Assembly (NCBI GenBank): GCA_023678885.1
Contig: JAHCLQ010000881.1
Span: forward strand, 78,819 to 142,818
Direction of reading: 5' to 3'
Length of the DNA stretch: 64,000 bases
Source: Pogostemon cablin
Lineage: Eukaryota; Streptophyta; Magnoliopsida; Lamiales; Lamiaceae
Shown: positions 51,901 to 64,000 of the stretch, piece by piece
Numbering within the stretch: position 1 is the stretch's first letter
Layout: every line of letters begins with the position of its first letter
Notes under the pieces: generated by a model
Seen by the model: only the letters and a program-made list of their open reading frames with translations
What the model was told of the DNA's origin: nothing
Database searches by the model: none
Position numbers and translations under genes: made by a program

Positions 51901-54900
51901 ACATTTCCTTCGTTTTGATGCATATTTACTTCATTTCGATGCATATTTCCTTAATTTTGATGCATATTTACATCATAACGACCAATATTTCCTTCGTTTT
52001 GATGCATATTTACTTCATTTTGATGCATTTACCTTATTATAATCATCATTTCAATCGTTTCGATGCATATTTCTTTTGTTTTGATGCACATTTACTTCAT
52101 TTTGATGCACATTTTCTTGTTTCAATGCATATTTATTTCATTTTGATTCAAATTTTGATGCATTTTTCTTTCGTTTCAATTGATATTTACTTCATTTTGA
52201 TGCATATTTCCTTCATTTTGATGCAGATTTACTTCATTAAGTTCAACATTTCCTTTGTTTTGATGCATATTTTCTTCATTTTGATGCATATTTACTTCAT
52301 TACGATAAACATTTCCTTCATTTCGATGCATATTTACTTCATTTTTATGCATATTTACCTCATTATGATCAACATTTCCTTCGTTTCGATGCTATTTCTT
52401 TCGTTTTGATGCACATTACTTCATTTTGATGTACATTTTCTCGTTTCGATGCATATTTACTTCTTTTTGATTCAAATTTTGATGCATATTTACTTCATTT
52501 CGTTGCATATTTTCTTCGTTTCGATTGATATTTACTTCATTTCGATGCATATTTACTAAATTACGATCGATATTTTCTTCGTTTCGATGCATTTTCACTT
52601 TATTTTGATGGATATTTACTTCATTACGATCAACATTTTCTTTGTTTCGATGTATATTTACTTCATTATGATTCATTTACCTCATTATGATCAACATTTC
52701 CTTCATTTCGATGCATATTTCTTTTGTTTTGATTCATATTTTTCTTCGTTTCGAAGCATATTTACTTTATTTTGATGGATATTTACTTCATTATGATCAA
52801 CATTTCCTTCGTTTTGATGCATATTTACTTCATTTCGATGCATATTTCCTTAATTTTGATGCATATTTACTTCATAACGACCAATATTTCCTTGGTTTCG
52901 ATGCATATTTACTTCATTTTGATGCATTTACCTCATTATAATCAACATTTCCTTCGTTTCGTTGCATATTTCTTTTGTTTTGATGCACATTTACTTCATT
53001 TTGATGCTCATTTTATAGTTTCGATGCATATTTACTTCATTTTGATTCAAATTTTGATGCATTTTTCTTTCGTTTCAATTGATATTTACTTCATTTTGAT
53101 GCATATTTCCTTCTTTTTGATGCAGATTTACTTCATTACATTCAACATTTCCTTTGTTTTGATGCATATTTTCTTCATTTTGATGCATATTTACTTCACT
53201 ACGATCAATATTTTCTTCATTTCGATGTATATTTACTTCATTTTGATGCATATTTAGGTCATTACGATCAACATTTCCTTAGTTTTGATGCTTATTTACA
53301 TCATTTTGATGCATATTTACCTCATTAAGATCTACATTTCCTTCGTTTCGATGCATATCTCTTTCGTTTTGATGAAAATTTACTTCATTTTGATGCATAT
53401 ATACTTTATTGCGATCAACATTTCCTTCGTTTCGATGCATATTTACTTCATATTTTTCATAATTACTTCATTCAGATCAACATTTTCATCGTTTCGATAC
53501 ATATTTACTTTATTTTGATGCATATTTACTTCACTACGATCAACATTTCCTTTGTTTCGATGTATGTTTCATTCATTCTGATGCATATTTACTCCATTAC
53601 GATCAACATTTTCTTCGATTCGATTCATATATCCATCATTTTGATGCATATTTCTTTCATTTCGATGTATATAATTACTTCATTTTGATGCATATTTACT
53701 TCATTTTTATGCATATTTTCTTCATTTTAAAGCATATTTACTTCATTACGATCAACATTTTCTTCGTTTCAATGCATATTTACTTCATTTTGATGCATGT
53801 TTACCTTATTATGATCAACATTTCTTTCTTTTCGATGCATATTTCTTTCGTTTTGATGCATATTTACTTCATTACGATCAATATTATTTTCATTTCGATG
53901 TATATTTACTTCATTTTGATAAATATTTACTTCATTAAGATCAACATTTCCTTCCTTTCGATGCATATTTACTTTATTTTGATGCATATTTACCTCATTA
54001 CGATCAACATTTCCTTCGTTTTGATGCATATTTCTTTTGTTTTGATGCACATTTACTTCATTTTGATGCTCATTTTCTTGTTTCGATGAATATTTACTTC
54101 TTTTTTATTCAAATTTTGATGCATTTTTCTTTCGTTTCAATTGATATTTACTTTATTTTGATGTATATTTCCTTCATTTTGATGCAGATTTACTCCATTA
54201 CGTTCAACATTTCCTTCGTTTTAATGTATATTTTCTTCATTTTGATGCATATTTAATTCATTACGATCAATATTTCCTTCGTTTCGATGTATATTTACTT
54301 CATTACGATCAACATTTCCTTCGTTTTGATGCTTATTTACATTATTTTGATGCATATTTACCTCATTAAGATCTACATTTCCTTCGTTTTGAAGCATATT
54401 TCTTTCATTTCGATAAATATTTACTTTGTTTCGATGCATATTTACTTCATTTTGTTGCATAATTACTTCATTCAGATCAACATTTTCATCGTTTCGATAC
54501 ATATTCACTTTATTTTAATGCATATTTACTTCACTATGATCAACATTTCCTTTGTTTTGTTGTATGTTTCCTTCATTCTGATGCATATTTACTTCATTAC
54601 GATCAACAATTCCTTCGATTTGATGCATATATCCATCATTTCGATGCATATTTCCTTCTTTTCGATGTATATAATTACTTCATTTTGATGCATATTTACT
54701 TAATTTCGATGCATATATCCTTCATTTTGATGCATATTTTCTTCATTTCGATAAATATTTCCTTCGTTTCGATGCATACTTACTTCATTTTGATGCATGT
54801 TTACCTCATTATGATCAACATTTCCTACGTTTCGATGCATATTTCTTTCGTTTTGATGCACATTTACTTCATTTTGATGCTCATTTTCTCGTTTCGATGC

Positions 54901-55636
54901 ATATTTACTTCATTTTGATTCCAATTTTGATGCACATTTACTTCGTTTCGATGCATATTTTCTTCGTTTCAATTGATATTAACTTCATTTTGATGCATAT
55001 TTACTAAATTACGATCAATATTTTCTTCGTTTCGATGCATTTTCACTTTATTTTGATGGATATTTACTTATTAACGATCAAGATTTCCTTTGTTTCGATG
55101 TATATTTACTTCATTATGATGCATTTACCTCATTATAATCATCATTTCCTTTGTTTCGATTCATATTTTTTTTATTTTGATTCATATTTTTCTTCGTTTC
55201 GATGCATATTTACTTTATTTTGATAGATATTTACTTCATTACGATCAACATTTCCTTCGTTTTGATGCATATTTACTTCATTTCGATGCATATTTCCTTA
55301 ATTTTGATGCATATTTACATCATAACGACCAATATTTCCTTCGTTTTGATGCATATTTACTTCATTTGGATGCATTTACCTTATTATAATCATCATTTCA
55401 ATCGTTTCGATGCATATTTCTTTTGTTTTGATGCACATTTACTTCATTTTGATGCACATTTTCTTGTTTCAATGCATATTTATTTCATTTTGATTCAAAT
55501 TTTGATGCATTTTTCTTTCGTTTCAATTGATATTTACTTCATTTTGATGCATATTTCCTTCATTTTGATGCAGATTTACTTCATTAAGTTCAACATTTCC
55601 TTTGTTTTGATGCATATTTTCTTCATTTTGATGCAT
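48943..55636 (+). repeat. 3,347-bp tandem higher-order repeat, two copies
   Basis: Copies at about 48943-52289 and 52290-55636. Landmarks 49069/52416, 49938/53285, 50940/54287 and 51855/55202 all differ by 3,347 bp. Only scattered point differences are seen. The junction near 52290 shows a monomer order (ACGATAAACATTTCC) brought next to the end of the previous unit. Confidence 0.85.
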
Positions 55637-58600
55637 ATTTACTTCATTACGATCAATATTTTCTTCATTTCGATGTATATTTACTTCATTTTGATGCATA
55701 TTTACTTCTTTACGATCAACATTTCCTTCGTTTTGATGCTTATTTATATCATTTTGATGCATATTTACCTCATTAAGATCTACATTTCCTTCGTTTCGAT
55801 GCATATTTCTTTCGTTTCGATGAAAATTTACTTCATTTTGATGCATATATACTTCATTGCGATCAACATTTCCTTCTTTTCGATGCATATTTACTTCATA
55901 TTTTGCATAATTACTTCATTCAGATCAACATTTTCATCGTTTTGATACATATTTACTTTATTTTGATGCATAATTACTTCACTACGATCAACATTTCCTT
56001 TGTTTCGATGTATGTTTCATTCATTCTGATGCATATTTACTCCATTACGATCAACATTTCCTTCGATTCGATGCATATATCCATCATTTCGATGCATATT
56101 TCCTTCATTTCGATGTATATAATTACTTCATTTTGATGCATATTTTCTTCATTTCGATGCATATTTTCTTCATTTTAATGCATATTTACTTCATTACGAT
56201 CAACATTTCATTAATTTCAACGCATATTTACTTCATTTTGATGCATGTTTACCTCATTATGATCAACATTTCTTTCGTTTCGATGCATATTTCTTTTGTT
56301 TTGATGCACATTTACTTCATTTTGATGCTCATTTTCTGGTTTCGATGCATATTTACTTCATTTTTATTCAAATTTTGATGCATATTTACTTCGTTTCGAT
56401 GCATATTTCCTTCATTTCGATTGATATTTACTTAATTTTGATGCATATTTACTAAATTACGATCAACGTTTTCTTCGTTTCGATGCATATTTACTTTATT
56501 TTGATGGATATTTACTTCATTACGATCAACATTCCTTTCTTTTTGATGCATATTTACTTCATTTCGATGCATATTTCCTTCATTTTGATGCATATTTACT
56601 TTATTACGACCAATATTTCATTCGTTTCGATGCATATTTACTTCATTATGATGCATATTTACTTCATTACGATCAACATTTCCTTCGTTTTGATGCATAT
56701 TTACTTCATTTTGATGCATATTTACCTCATTAGGATCAACATTTCCTTCGTTTCGATGCACATTTTTTTGTTTTGATGCACATTTACTTCATTTTGATGC
56801 TCATTTTCTTGTTTCGATGCATATTTACTTCATTTTCATTCAAATTTTGATGCATTTTTCTTTCGTTTCAATTTATATTTACCTTATTTTGATGCATATT
56901 TCCTTCATTTTGATGCAGATTTACTCCATTACGTTCAACATTTCCTTCATTTTGATGCATATTTTCTTCATTTTGATGCATATTTACTTCATTACGATCA
57001 ATATTTCCTCCGTTTCGATGTATATTTACTTCATTTTGATGCATATTTACTTCATTACGATCAACATTTCCTTCGTTTTGATGCTTATTTACATCATTTT
57101 GATGCATATTTACCTCATTAAGATCTACATTTCCTTCGTTTTGAAGCATATTTCTTTCATTTCGATAAATATTTACTTTATTTTGATGCATATTTACTTC
57201 ATTGCGTTCAATATTTCCTTCGTTTCGATGCATATTTATTTCATTTTGTTGCATAATTACTTCATTCAGATCAACATTTTCATCGTTTCGATACATATTT
57301 ACTTTATTTTGATGCATATTTACTTCACTACGATCAACATTTCCTTTGTTTCGTTGTATGTTTCCTTCATTCTGATGCATATTTACTTCATTAAGATCAA
57401 CATTTCCTTCGATTCGATGCATATATCCATCATTTCGATGCATAATTCCTTCGTTTCGATGTATATAATTACTTCATTATGATGTATATTTACTTAATTT
57501 CGATGCATATTTCCTTCATTTTGATGCATATTTACTTCATTACGATAAACATTTCCTTCATTTCGATGCATATTTACTTCATTTTTATGCATATTTACCT
57601 CATTATGATCAACATTTCCTTCGTTTCGATGCATATTTCTTTCGTTTTGATGCACATTACTTCATTTTGATGTACATTTTCTCGTTTCGATGCATATTTA
57701 CTTCTTTTTGATTCAAATTTTGATGCATATTTACTTCATTTCGATGCATATTTTCTTCGTTTCGATTGATATTTACTTCATTTTGATGCATATTTGCTAA
57801 ATTACGATCGATATTTTCTTCGTTTCGATGCATTTTCACTTTATTTTGATGGATATTTACTTCATTACGATCAACATTTTCTTTGTTTCGATGTATATTT
57901 ACTTCATTATGATGCATTTACCTCATTATGATCAACATTTCCTTCATTTCGATGCATATTTCTTTTGTTTTGATTCATATTTTTCTTCGTTTCGAAGCAT
58001 ATTTACTTTATTTTGATGGATATTTACTTCATTATGATCAACATTTCCTTCGTTTTGATGCATATTTGCTTCATTTCGATGCATATTTCCTTAATTTTGA
58101 TGCATATTTACTTCATAACGACCAATATTTCCTTGGTTTCGATGCATATTTACTTCATTTTGATGCATTTACCTCATTATAATCAACATTTCCTTCGTTT
58201 CGTTGCATATTTCTTTTGTTTTGATGCACATTTACTTCATTTTGATGCTCATTTTATAGTTTCGATGCATATTTACTTCATTTTGATTCAAATTTTGATG
58301 CATTTTTCTTTCGTTTCAATTGATATTTACTTCATTTTGATGCATATTTCCTTCTTTTTGATGCAGATTTACTTCATTACATTCAACATTTCCTTTGTTT
58401 TGATGCATATTTTCTTCATTTTGATGCATATTTACTTCACTACGATCAATATTTTCTTCATTTCGATGTATATTTACTTCATTTTGATGCATATTTAGGT
58501 CATTACGATCAACATTTCCTTAGTTTTGATGCTTATTTACATCATTTTGATGCATATTTACCTCATTAAGATCTACATTTCCTTCGTTTCGATGCATATC

Positions 58601-61600
58601 TCTTTCGTTTTGATGAAAATTTACTTCATTTTGATGCATATATACTTTATTGCGATCAACATTTCCTTCGTTTCGATGCATATTTACTTCATATTTTTCA
58701 TAATTACTTCATTCAGATCAACATTTTCATCGTTTCGATACATATTTACTTTATTTTGATGCATATTTACTTCACTACGATCAACATTTCCTTTGTTTCG
58801 ATGTATGTTTCATTCATTCTGATGCATATTTACTCCATTACGATCAACATTTTCTTCGATTCGATTCATATATCCATCATTTTGATGCATATTTCTTTCA
58901 TTTCGATGTATATAATTACTTCATTTTGATGCATATTTACTTCATTTTTATGCATATTTTCTTCATTTTAAAGCATATTTACTTCATTACGATCAACATT
59001 TTCTTCGTTTCAATGCATATTTACTTCATTTTGATGCATGTTTACCTTATTATGATCAACATTTCTTTCTTTTCGATGCATATTTCTTTCGTTTTGATGC
59101 ATATTTACTTCATTACGATCAATATTATTTTCATTTCGATGTATATTTACTTCATTTTGATAAATATTTACTTCATTACGATCAACATTTCCTTCCTTTC
59201 GATGCATATTTACTTTATTTTGATGCATATTTACCTCATTACGATCAACATTTCCTTCGTTTTGATGCATATTTCTTTTGTTTTGATGCACATTTACTTC
59301 ATTTTGATGCTCATTTTCTTGTTTCGATGAATATTTACTTCTTTTTTATTCAAATTTTGATGCATTTTTCTTTCGTTTCAATTGATATTTACTTTATTTT
59401 GATGTATATTTCCTTCATTTTGATGCAGATTTACTCCATTACGTTCAACATTTCCTTCGTTTTAATGTATATTTTCTTCATTTTGATGCATATTTAATTC
59501 ATTACGATCAATATTTCCTTCGTTTCGATGTATATTTACTTCATTACGATCAACATTTCCTTCGTTTTGATGCTTATTTACATTATTTTGATGCATATTT
59601 ACCTCATTAAGATCTACATTTCCTTCGTTTTGAAGCATATTTCTTTCATTTCGATAAATATTTACTTCGTTTCGATGCATATTTACTTCATTTTGTTGCA
59701 TAATTACTTCATTCAGATCAACATTTTCATCGTTTCGATACATATTCACTTTATTTTAATGCATATTTACTTCACTATGATCAACATTTCCTTTGTTTCG
59801 TTGTATGTTTCCTTCATTCTGATGCATATTTACTTCATTACGATCAACAATTCCTTCGATTTGATGCATATATCCATCATTTCGATGCATATTTCCTTCG
59901 TTTCTATGTATATAATTACTTCATTTTGATGCATATTTACTTAATTTCGATGCATATTTCCTTCATTTTGATGCATATTTACTTCATTACGATAAACATT
60001 TCCTTCATTTCGATGCATATTTACTTCATTTTGATGCATGTTTACCTCATTATGATCAACATTTCCTACGTTTCGATGCATATTTCTTTCGTTTTGATGC
60101 ACATTTACTTCATTTTGATGCTCATTTTCTCGTTTCGATGCATATTTACTTCATTTTGATTCAAATTTTGATGCACATTTACTTCGTTTCGATGCATATT
60201 TTCTTCGTTTCAATTGATATTAACTTCATTTTGATGCATATTTACTAAATTACGATCAATATTTTCTTCGTTTCGATGCATTTTTACTTTATTTCGATGG
60301 ATATTTACTTATTAACGATCAAGATTTCCTTTGTTTCGATGTATATTTATTTCATTATGATGCATTTACCTCATTATAATCATCATTTCCTTTGTTTCGA
60401 TTCATATTTTTTTTATTTTGATTCATATTTTTCTTCGTTCCGATGCATATTTACTTTATTTTGATAGATATTTACTTCATTACGATCAACATTTCCTTCG
60501 TTTTGATGCATATTTACTTCATTTCGATGCATATTTCCTTAATTTTGATGCATATTTACATCATAACGACCAATATTTCCTTCGTTTTGATGCATATTTA
60601 CTTCATTTTGATGCATTTACCTTATTATAATCATCATTTCCATCGTTTCGATGCATATTTCTTTTGTTTTGATGCACATTTACTTCATTTTGATGCACAT
60701 TTTCTTGTTTCAATGCATATTTATTTCATTTTGATTCAAATTTTGATGCATTTTTCTTTCGTTTCAATTGATATTTACTTCATTTTGATGCATATTTCCT
60801 TCATTTTGATGCAGATTTACTTCATTAAGTTCAACATTTCCTTTGTTTTGATGCATATTTTCTTCATTTTGATGCATATTTACTTCATTACGATCAATAT
60901 TTTCGTCATTTCGATGTATATTTACTTCATTTTGATGCATATTTACTTCTTTACGATCAACATTTCCTTCGTTTTGATGCTTATTTATATCATTTTGATG
61001 CATATTTACCTCATTAAGATCTACATTTCCTTCGTTTCGATGCATATTTCTTTCGTTTCGATGAAAATTTACTTCATTTTGATGCATATATACTTCATTG
61101 CGATCAACATTTCCTTCTTTTCGATGCATATTTACTTCATATTTTGCATAATTACTTCATTCAGATCAACATTTTCATCGTTTCGATACATATTTACTTT
61201 ATTTTGATGCATAATTACTTCACTACGATCAACATTTCCTTTGTTTCGATGTATGTTTCATTCATTCTGATGCATATTTACTCCATTACGATCAACATTT
61301 CCTTCGATTCGATGCATATATCCATCATTTCGATGCATATTTCCTTCATTTCGATGTATATAATTACTTCATTTTGATGCATATTTACTTCATTTCGATG
61401 CATATTTTCTTCATTTTAATGCATATTTACTTCATTACGATCAACATTTCATTAATTTCAACGCATATTTACTTCATTTTGATGCATGTTTACCTCATTA
61501 TGATCAACATTTCTTTCGTTTCGATGCATATTTCTTTTGTTTTGATGCACATTTACTTCATTTTGATGCTCATTTTCTGGTTTCGATGCATATTTACTTC

Positions 61601-62771
61601 ATTTTTATTCAAATTTTGATGCATATTTACTTCGTTTCGATGCATATTTCCTTCATTTCGATTGATATTTACTTAATTTTGATGCATATTTACTAAATTA
61701 CGATCAACGTTTTCTTCGTTTCGATGCATATTTACTTTATTTTGATGGATATTTACTTCATTACGATCAACATTTCTTTCGTTTTGATGCATATTTACTT
61801 CATTTCGATGCATATTTCCTTCATTTTGATGCATATTTACTTTATTACGACCAACATTTCATTCGTTTCGATGCATATTTACTTCATTATGATGCATATT
61901 TACTTCATAACGATCAACATTTCCTTCGTTTTGATGCATATTTACTTCATTTTGATGCATATTTACCTCATTAGGATCAACATTTCCTTCGTTTCGATGC
62001 ACATTTTTTTGTTTTTATGCACATTTACTTCATTTTGATGCTCATTTTCTTGTTTCGATGCATATTTACTTCATTTTCATTCAAATTTTGATGCATTTTT
62101 CTTTCGTTTCAATTTATATTTACCTTATTTTGATGCATATTTCCTTCATTTTGATGCAGATTTACTCCATTACGTTCAACATTTCCTTCATTTTGATGCA
62201 TATTTTCTTCATTTTGATGCATATTTACTTCATTACGATCAATATTTCCTCCGTTTCGATGTATATTTACTTCATTTTGATGCATATTTACTTCATTACG
62301 ATCAACATTTCCTTCGTTTTGATGCTTATTTACATCATTTTGATGCATATTTACCTCATTAAGATCTACATTTCCTTCGTTTTGAAGCATATTTCTTTCA
62401 TTTCGATAAATATTTACTTTATTTTGATGCATATTTACTTCATTGCGTTCAATATTTCCTTCGTTTCGATGCATATTTATTTCATTTTGTTGCATAATTA
62501 CTTCATTCAGATCAACATTTTCATCGTTTCGATACATATTTACTTTATTTTGATGCATATTTACTTCACTACGATCAACATTTCCTTTGTTTCGATGTAT
62601 GTTTCCTTCATTTTGATGCATATTTACTTCATTACGATCAACATTTCCTTCGATTCGATGCATATATCCATCATTTCGATGAATATTTCCTTCGTTTTGA
62701 TGTATATAATTACTTCATTTCGATGCATATTTACTTCATTTCGATGCATATTTTCTTCAATTTATGCATAT
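52290..62771 (+). repeat. 5,241-bp tandem higher-order repeat, two copies
   Basis: Copies at about 52290-57530 and 57531-62771. Landmarks 52772/58013, 54287/59528, 56133/61374 and 56817/62058 all differ by 5,241 bp. The first 3.3 kb of each copy is also the 3,347-bp unit, so the two repeats are nested. The last copy stops exactly at the LTR. Confidence 0.85.
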
Positions 62772-62773
62772 TT

Positions 62774-64000
62774 TGTCACGCCCCGACCCCAGACAGAACG
62801 CGACAACCGCCACGTTAACCATAAATTTTGCAGAATGGGTGCACTCCACTCCACAAAGTTTATAGAAAACGTAAGGCTTGCTATCAAGTACCTGTAGAGC
62901 TGAACAAGGATTTAACAAAGGTACAAAATACAACGGTGTAACTTAGTTTAAAGAAAATATACATGAACGATATAACATCGCGAAGGTACAAAAAGAACAT
63001 CAAGGGGGTCACCAAATATAAACTATACAATCTCGCCAATGAATCCGTCAATTTACTTAAAAGAGAAAGTACCCAAAACACGGATTGGATGACGAGCAAA
63101 CGATAGGAAAACCTCCAACCAAAACGATATCAACAGCCTGAAAAGGAAAGAATGATGGGGGTGAGCAAAACCACTAGCTCAGTGAGGTGATAAGCCGGTC
63201 ACCCCGACCCTTATACGAAGCATGTATTCCACTCGCGGTTCATCACATAAAATCCCACATTTCGTCCCACAATAACTATTTCTCACTCAGTATACATATT
63301 AATGAAAATAAAAACCTTAGTGCACATTTACGAATAACACAATTAGTTCAAACAACATGTTATCACATAAAAGACGCGTGGGTAGTCAATATCCTCCTCG
63401 AACTGAGCTCTCCGTCGAGAGACAATCCAAGCCCGTCACCGTTACTCTAGATAAAATGCACATTAATATTCTTTCTTAATACGCCAAGTGCTAAAGTTCA
63501 CAATTCAATATCGACGTGAATACTTGAAATGATCAAACATATAAACATATATGACATGCATGTCCCACACCGGTGACGTTGACTGAGCCTATAATAGGCT
63601 GATCCATCTAACGATCACCCTCCAGAGTATCAGTATTTGGCAAATGGACAGGTGTCCCGTTAGATCTAACTCACCCTGGTTTGCCAATCACGGCAACTTG
63701 GTTGTCACTCTAACTTACCCGAACCGCGATAATTCGGGCTACTTAATCAATGTCGCTCCAACTCACCCGAACCGTGACCAATTCGGGCTACTTAACCTTG
63801 GTACCAGGCATACATATGCATGTGCATCATAAGATGAATAACGACTCAAGTTAGAGTCTTAATTGGCACACAAGAATAACCAGAAATCAATAATATCATA
63901 AAATGGCTAACATGACTCTAACCAGAGCAATCGAGCCAATCAGGCTCTTTACCACATAAACACAATACCAAATAATTTTCTTATCAATTAACTAAAAAAA
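62774..64000 (-). repeat. LTR of the same family, reversed, open at the right edge
   Basis: It begins TGTCACGCCCCGACCCC, the reverse complement of the LTR 3' end, and follows the solo LTR at 3231 in order. About 1.2 kb is visible. A 51-bp deletion relative to the other LTRs lies near 62905. It lacks the extra segment of the solo LTR, so it is closer to the A and B LTRs. Whether it is solo or part of a full element cannot be seen. Confidence 0.9.

Larger units (their letters stand above)
43962..62773 (+). repeat. 21-bp satellite array, block IV
   Basis: Nearly 19 kb of uninterrupted 21-bp tandem repeat. The left part repeats the right flank of element A and the start of the 2,889-bp series. 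Then come a 703-bp tandem duplication and two larger nested higher-order units (3,347 and 5,241 bp). It ends directly at a reversed LTR. No gene is supported. Confidence 0.95.

Noticed and set aside
63644..63832. 62-codon open frame near the right edge
   Set aside because: It lies across the LTR hairpin repeat block and reads the opposite strand of the LTR; no domain.

Overview
The window is a piece of a eukaryotic, almost certainly flowering-plant, genome. No cellular gene is recognisable. The evidence for a plant is a Ty3/gypsy chromovirus-type LTR retrotransposon with an initiator-Met-tRNA primer site, sitting in heterochromatin-like satellite DNA. The species cannot be named from the sequence. 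All repeat lengths and similarities below come from reading shared landmarks by eye, not from an alignment program.

Layout. Bases 1-466 look like the 3' end of an unrelated LTR. It lies inside a truncated minus-strand gag fragment (467-1196) whose own LTR has been lost. The rest is four blocks of one AT-rich 21-bp tandem repeat (1197-3230, 5602-16996, 26223-34660, 43962-62773), about 41 kb in total and all in the same orientation. They are separated by copies of one LTR family: a reversed solo LTR (3231-5601), full-length element A (16997-26222), full-length element B (34661-43961) and a reversed LTR that runs off the right edge (62774-64000).

The satellite is organised at many scales. The 21-bp monomers come in a few variants that often differ by CG versus TG/CA. 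They are arranged into higher-order repeats of about 788, 2,889, 703, 3,347 and 5,241 bp. The largest unit, about 17.7 kb, contains the whole retrotransposon. It is duplicated in tandem (about 9816-27479 and 27480-45218), so elements A and B are one insertion copied by unequal exchange, not two insertions. They share an internal gag deletion, a stop codon inside reverse transcriptase, a frameshift before the GPY/F module, and identical flanks.

The elements encode, in order, gag (zinc knuckle), protease, reverse transcriptase, RNase H, integrase (HHCC and DD35E) and a GPY/F plus chromodomain-like tail. All are broken and presumably non-autonomous. The most notable feature is a 140-bp GT-AG segment between gag and protease that behaves like a frame-preserving intron. 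I found no tRNA, rRNA, CRISPR array or bacterial-type gene.
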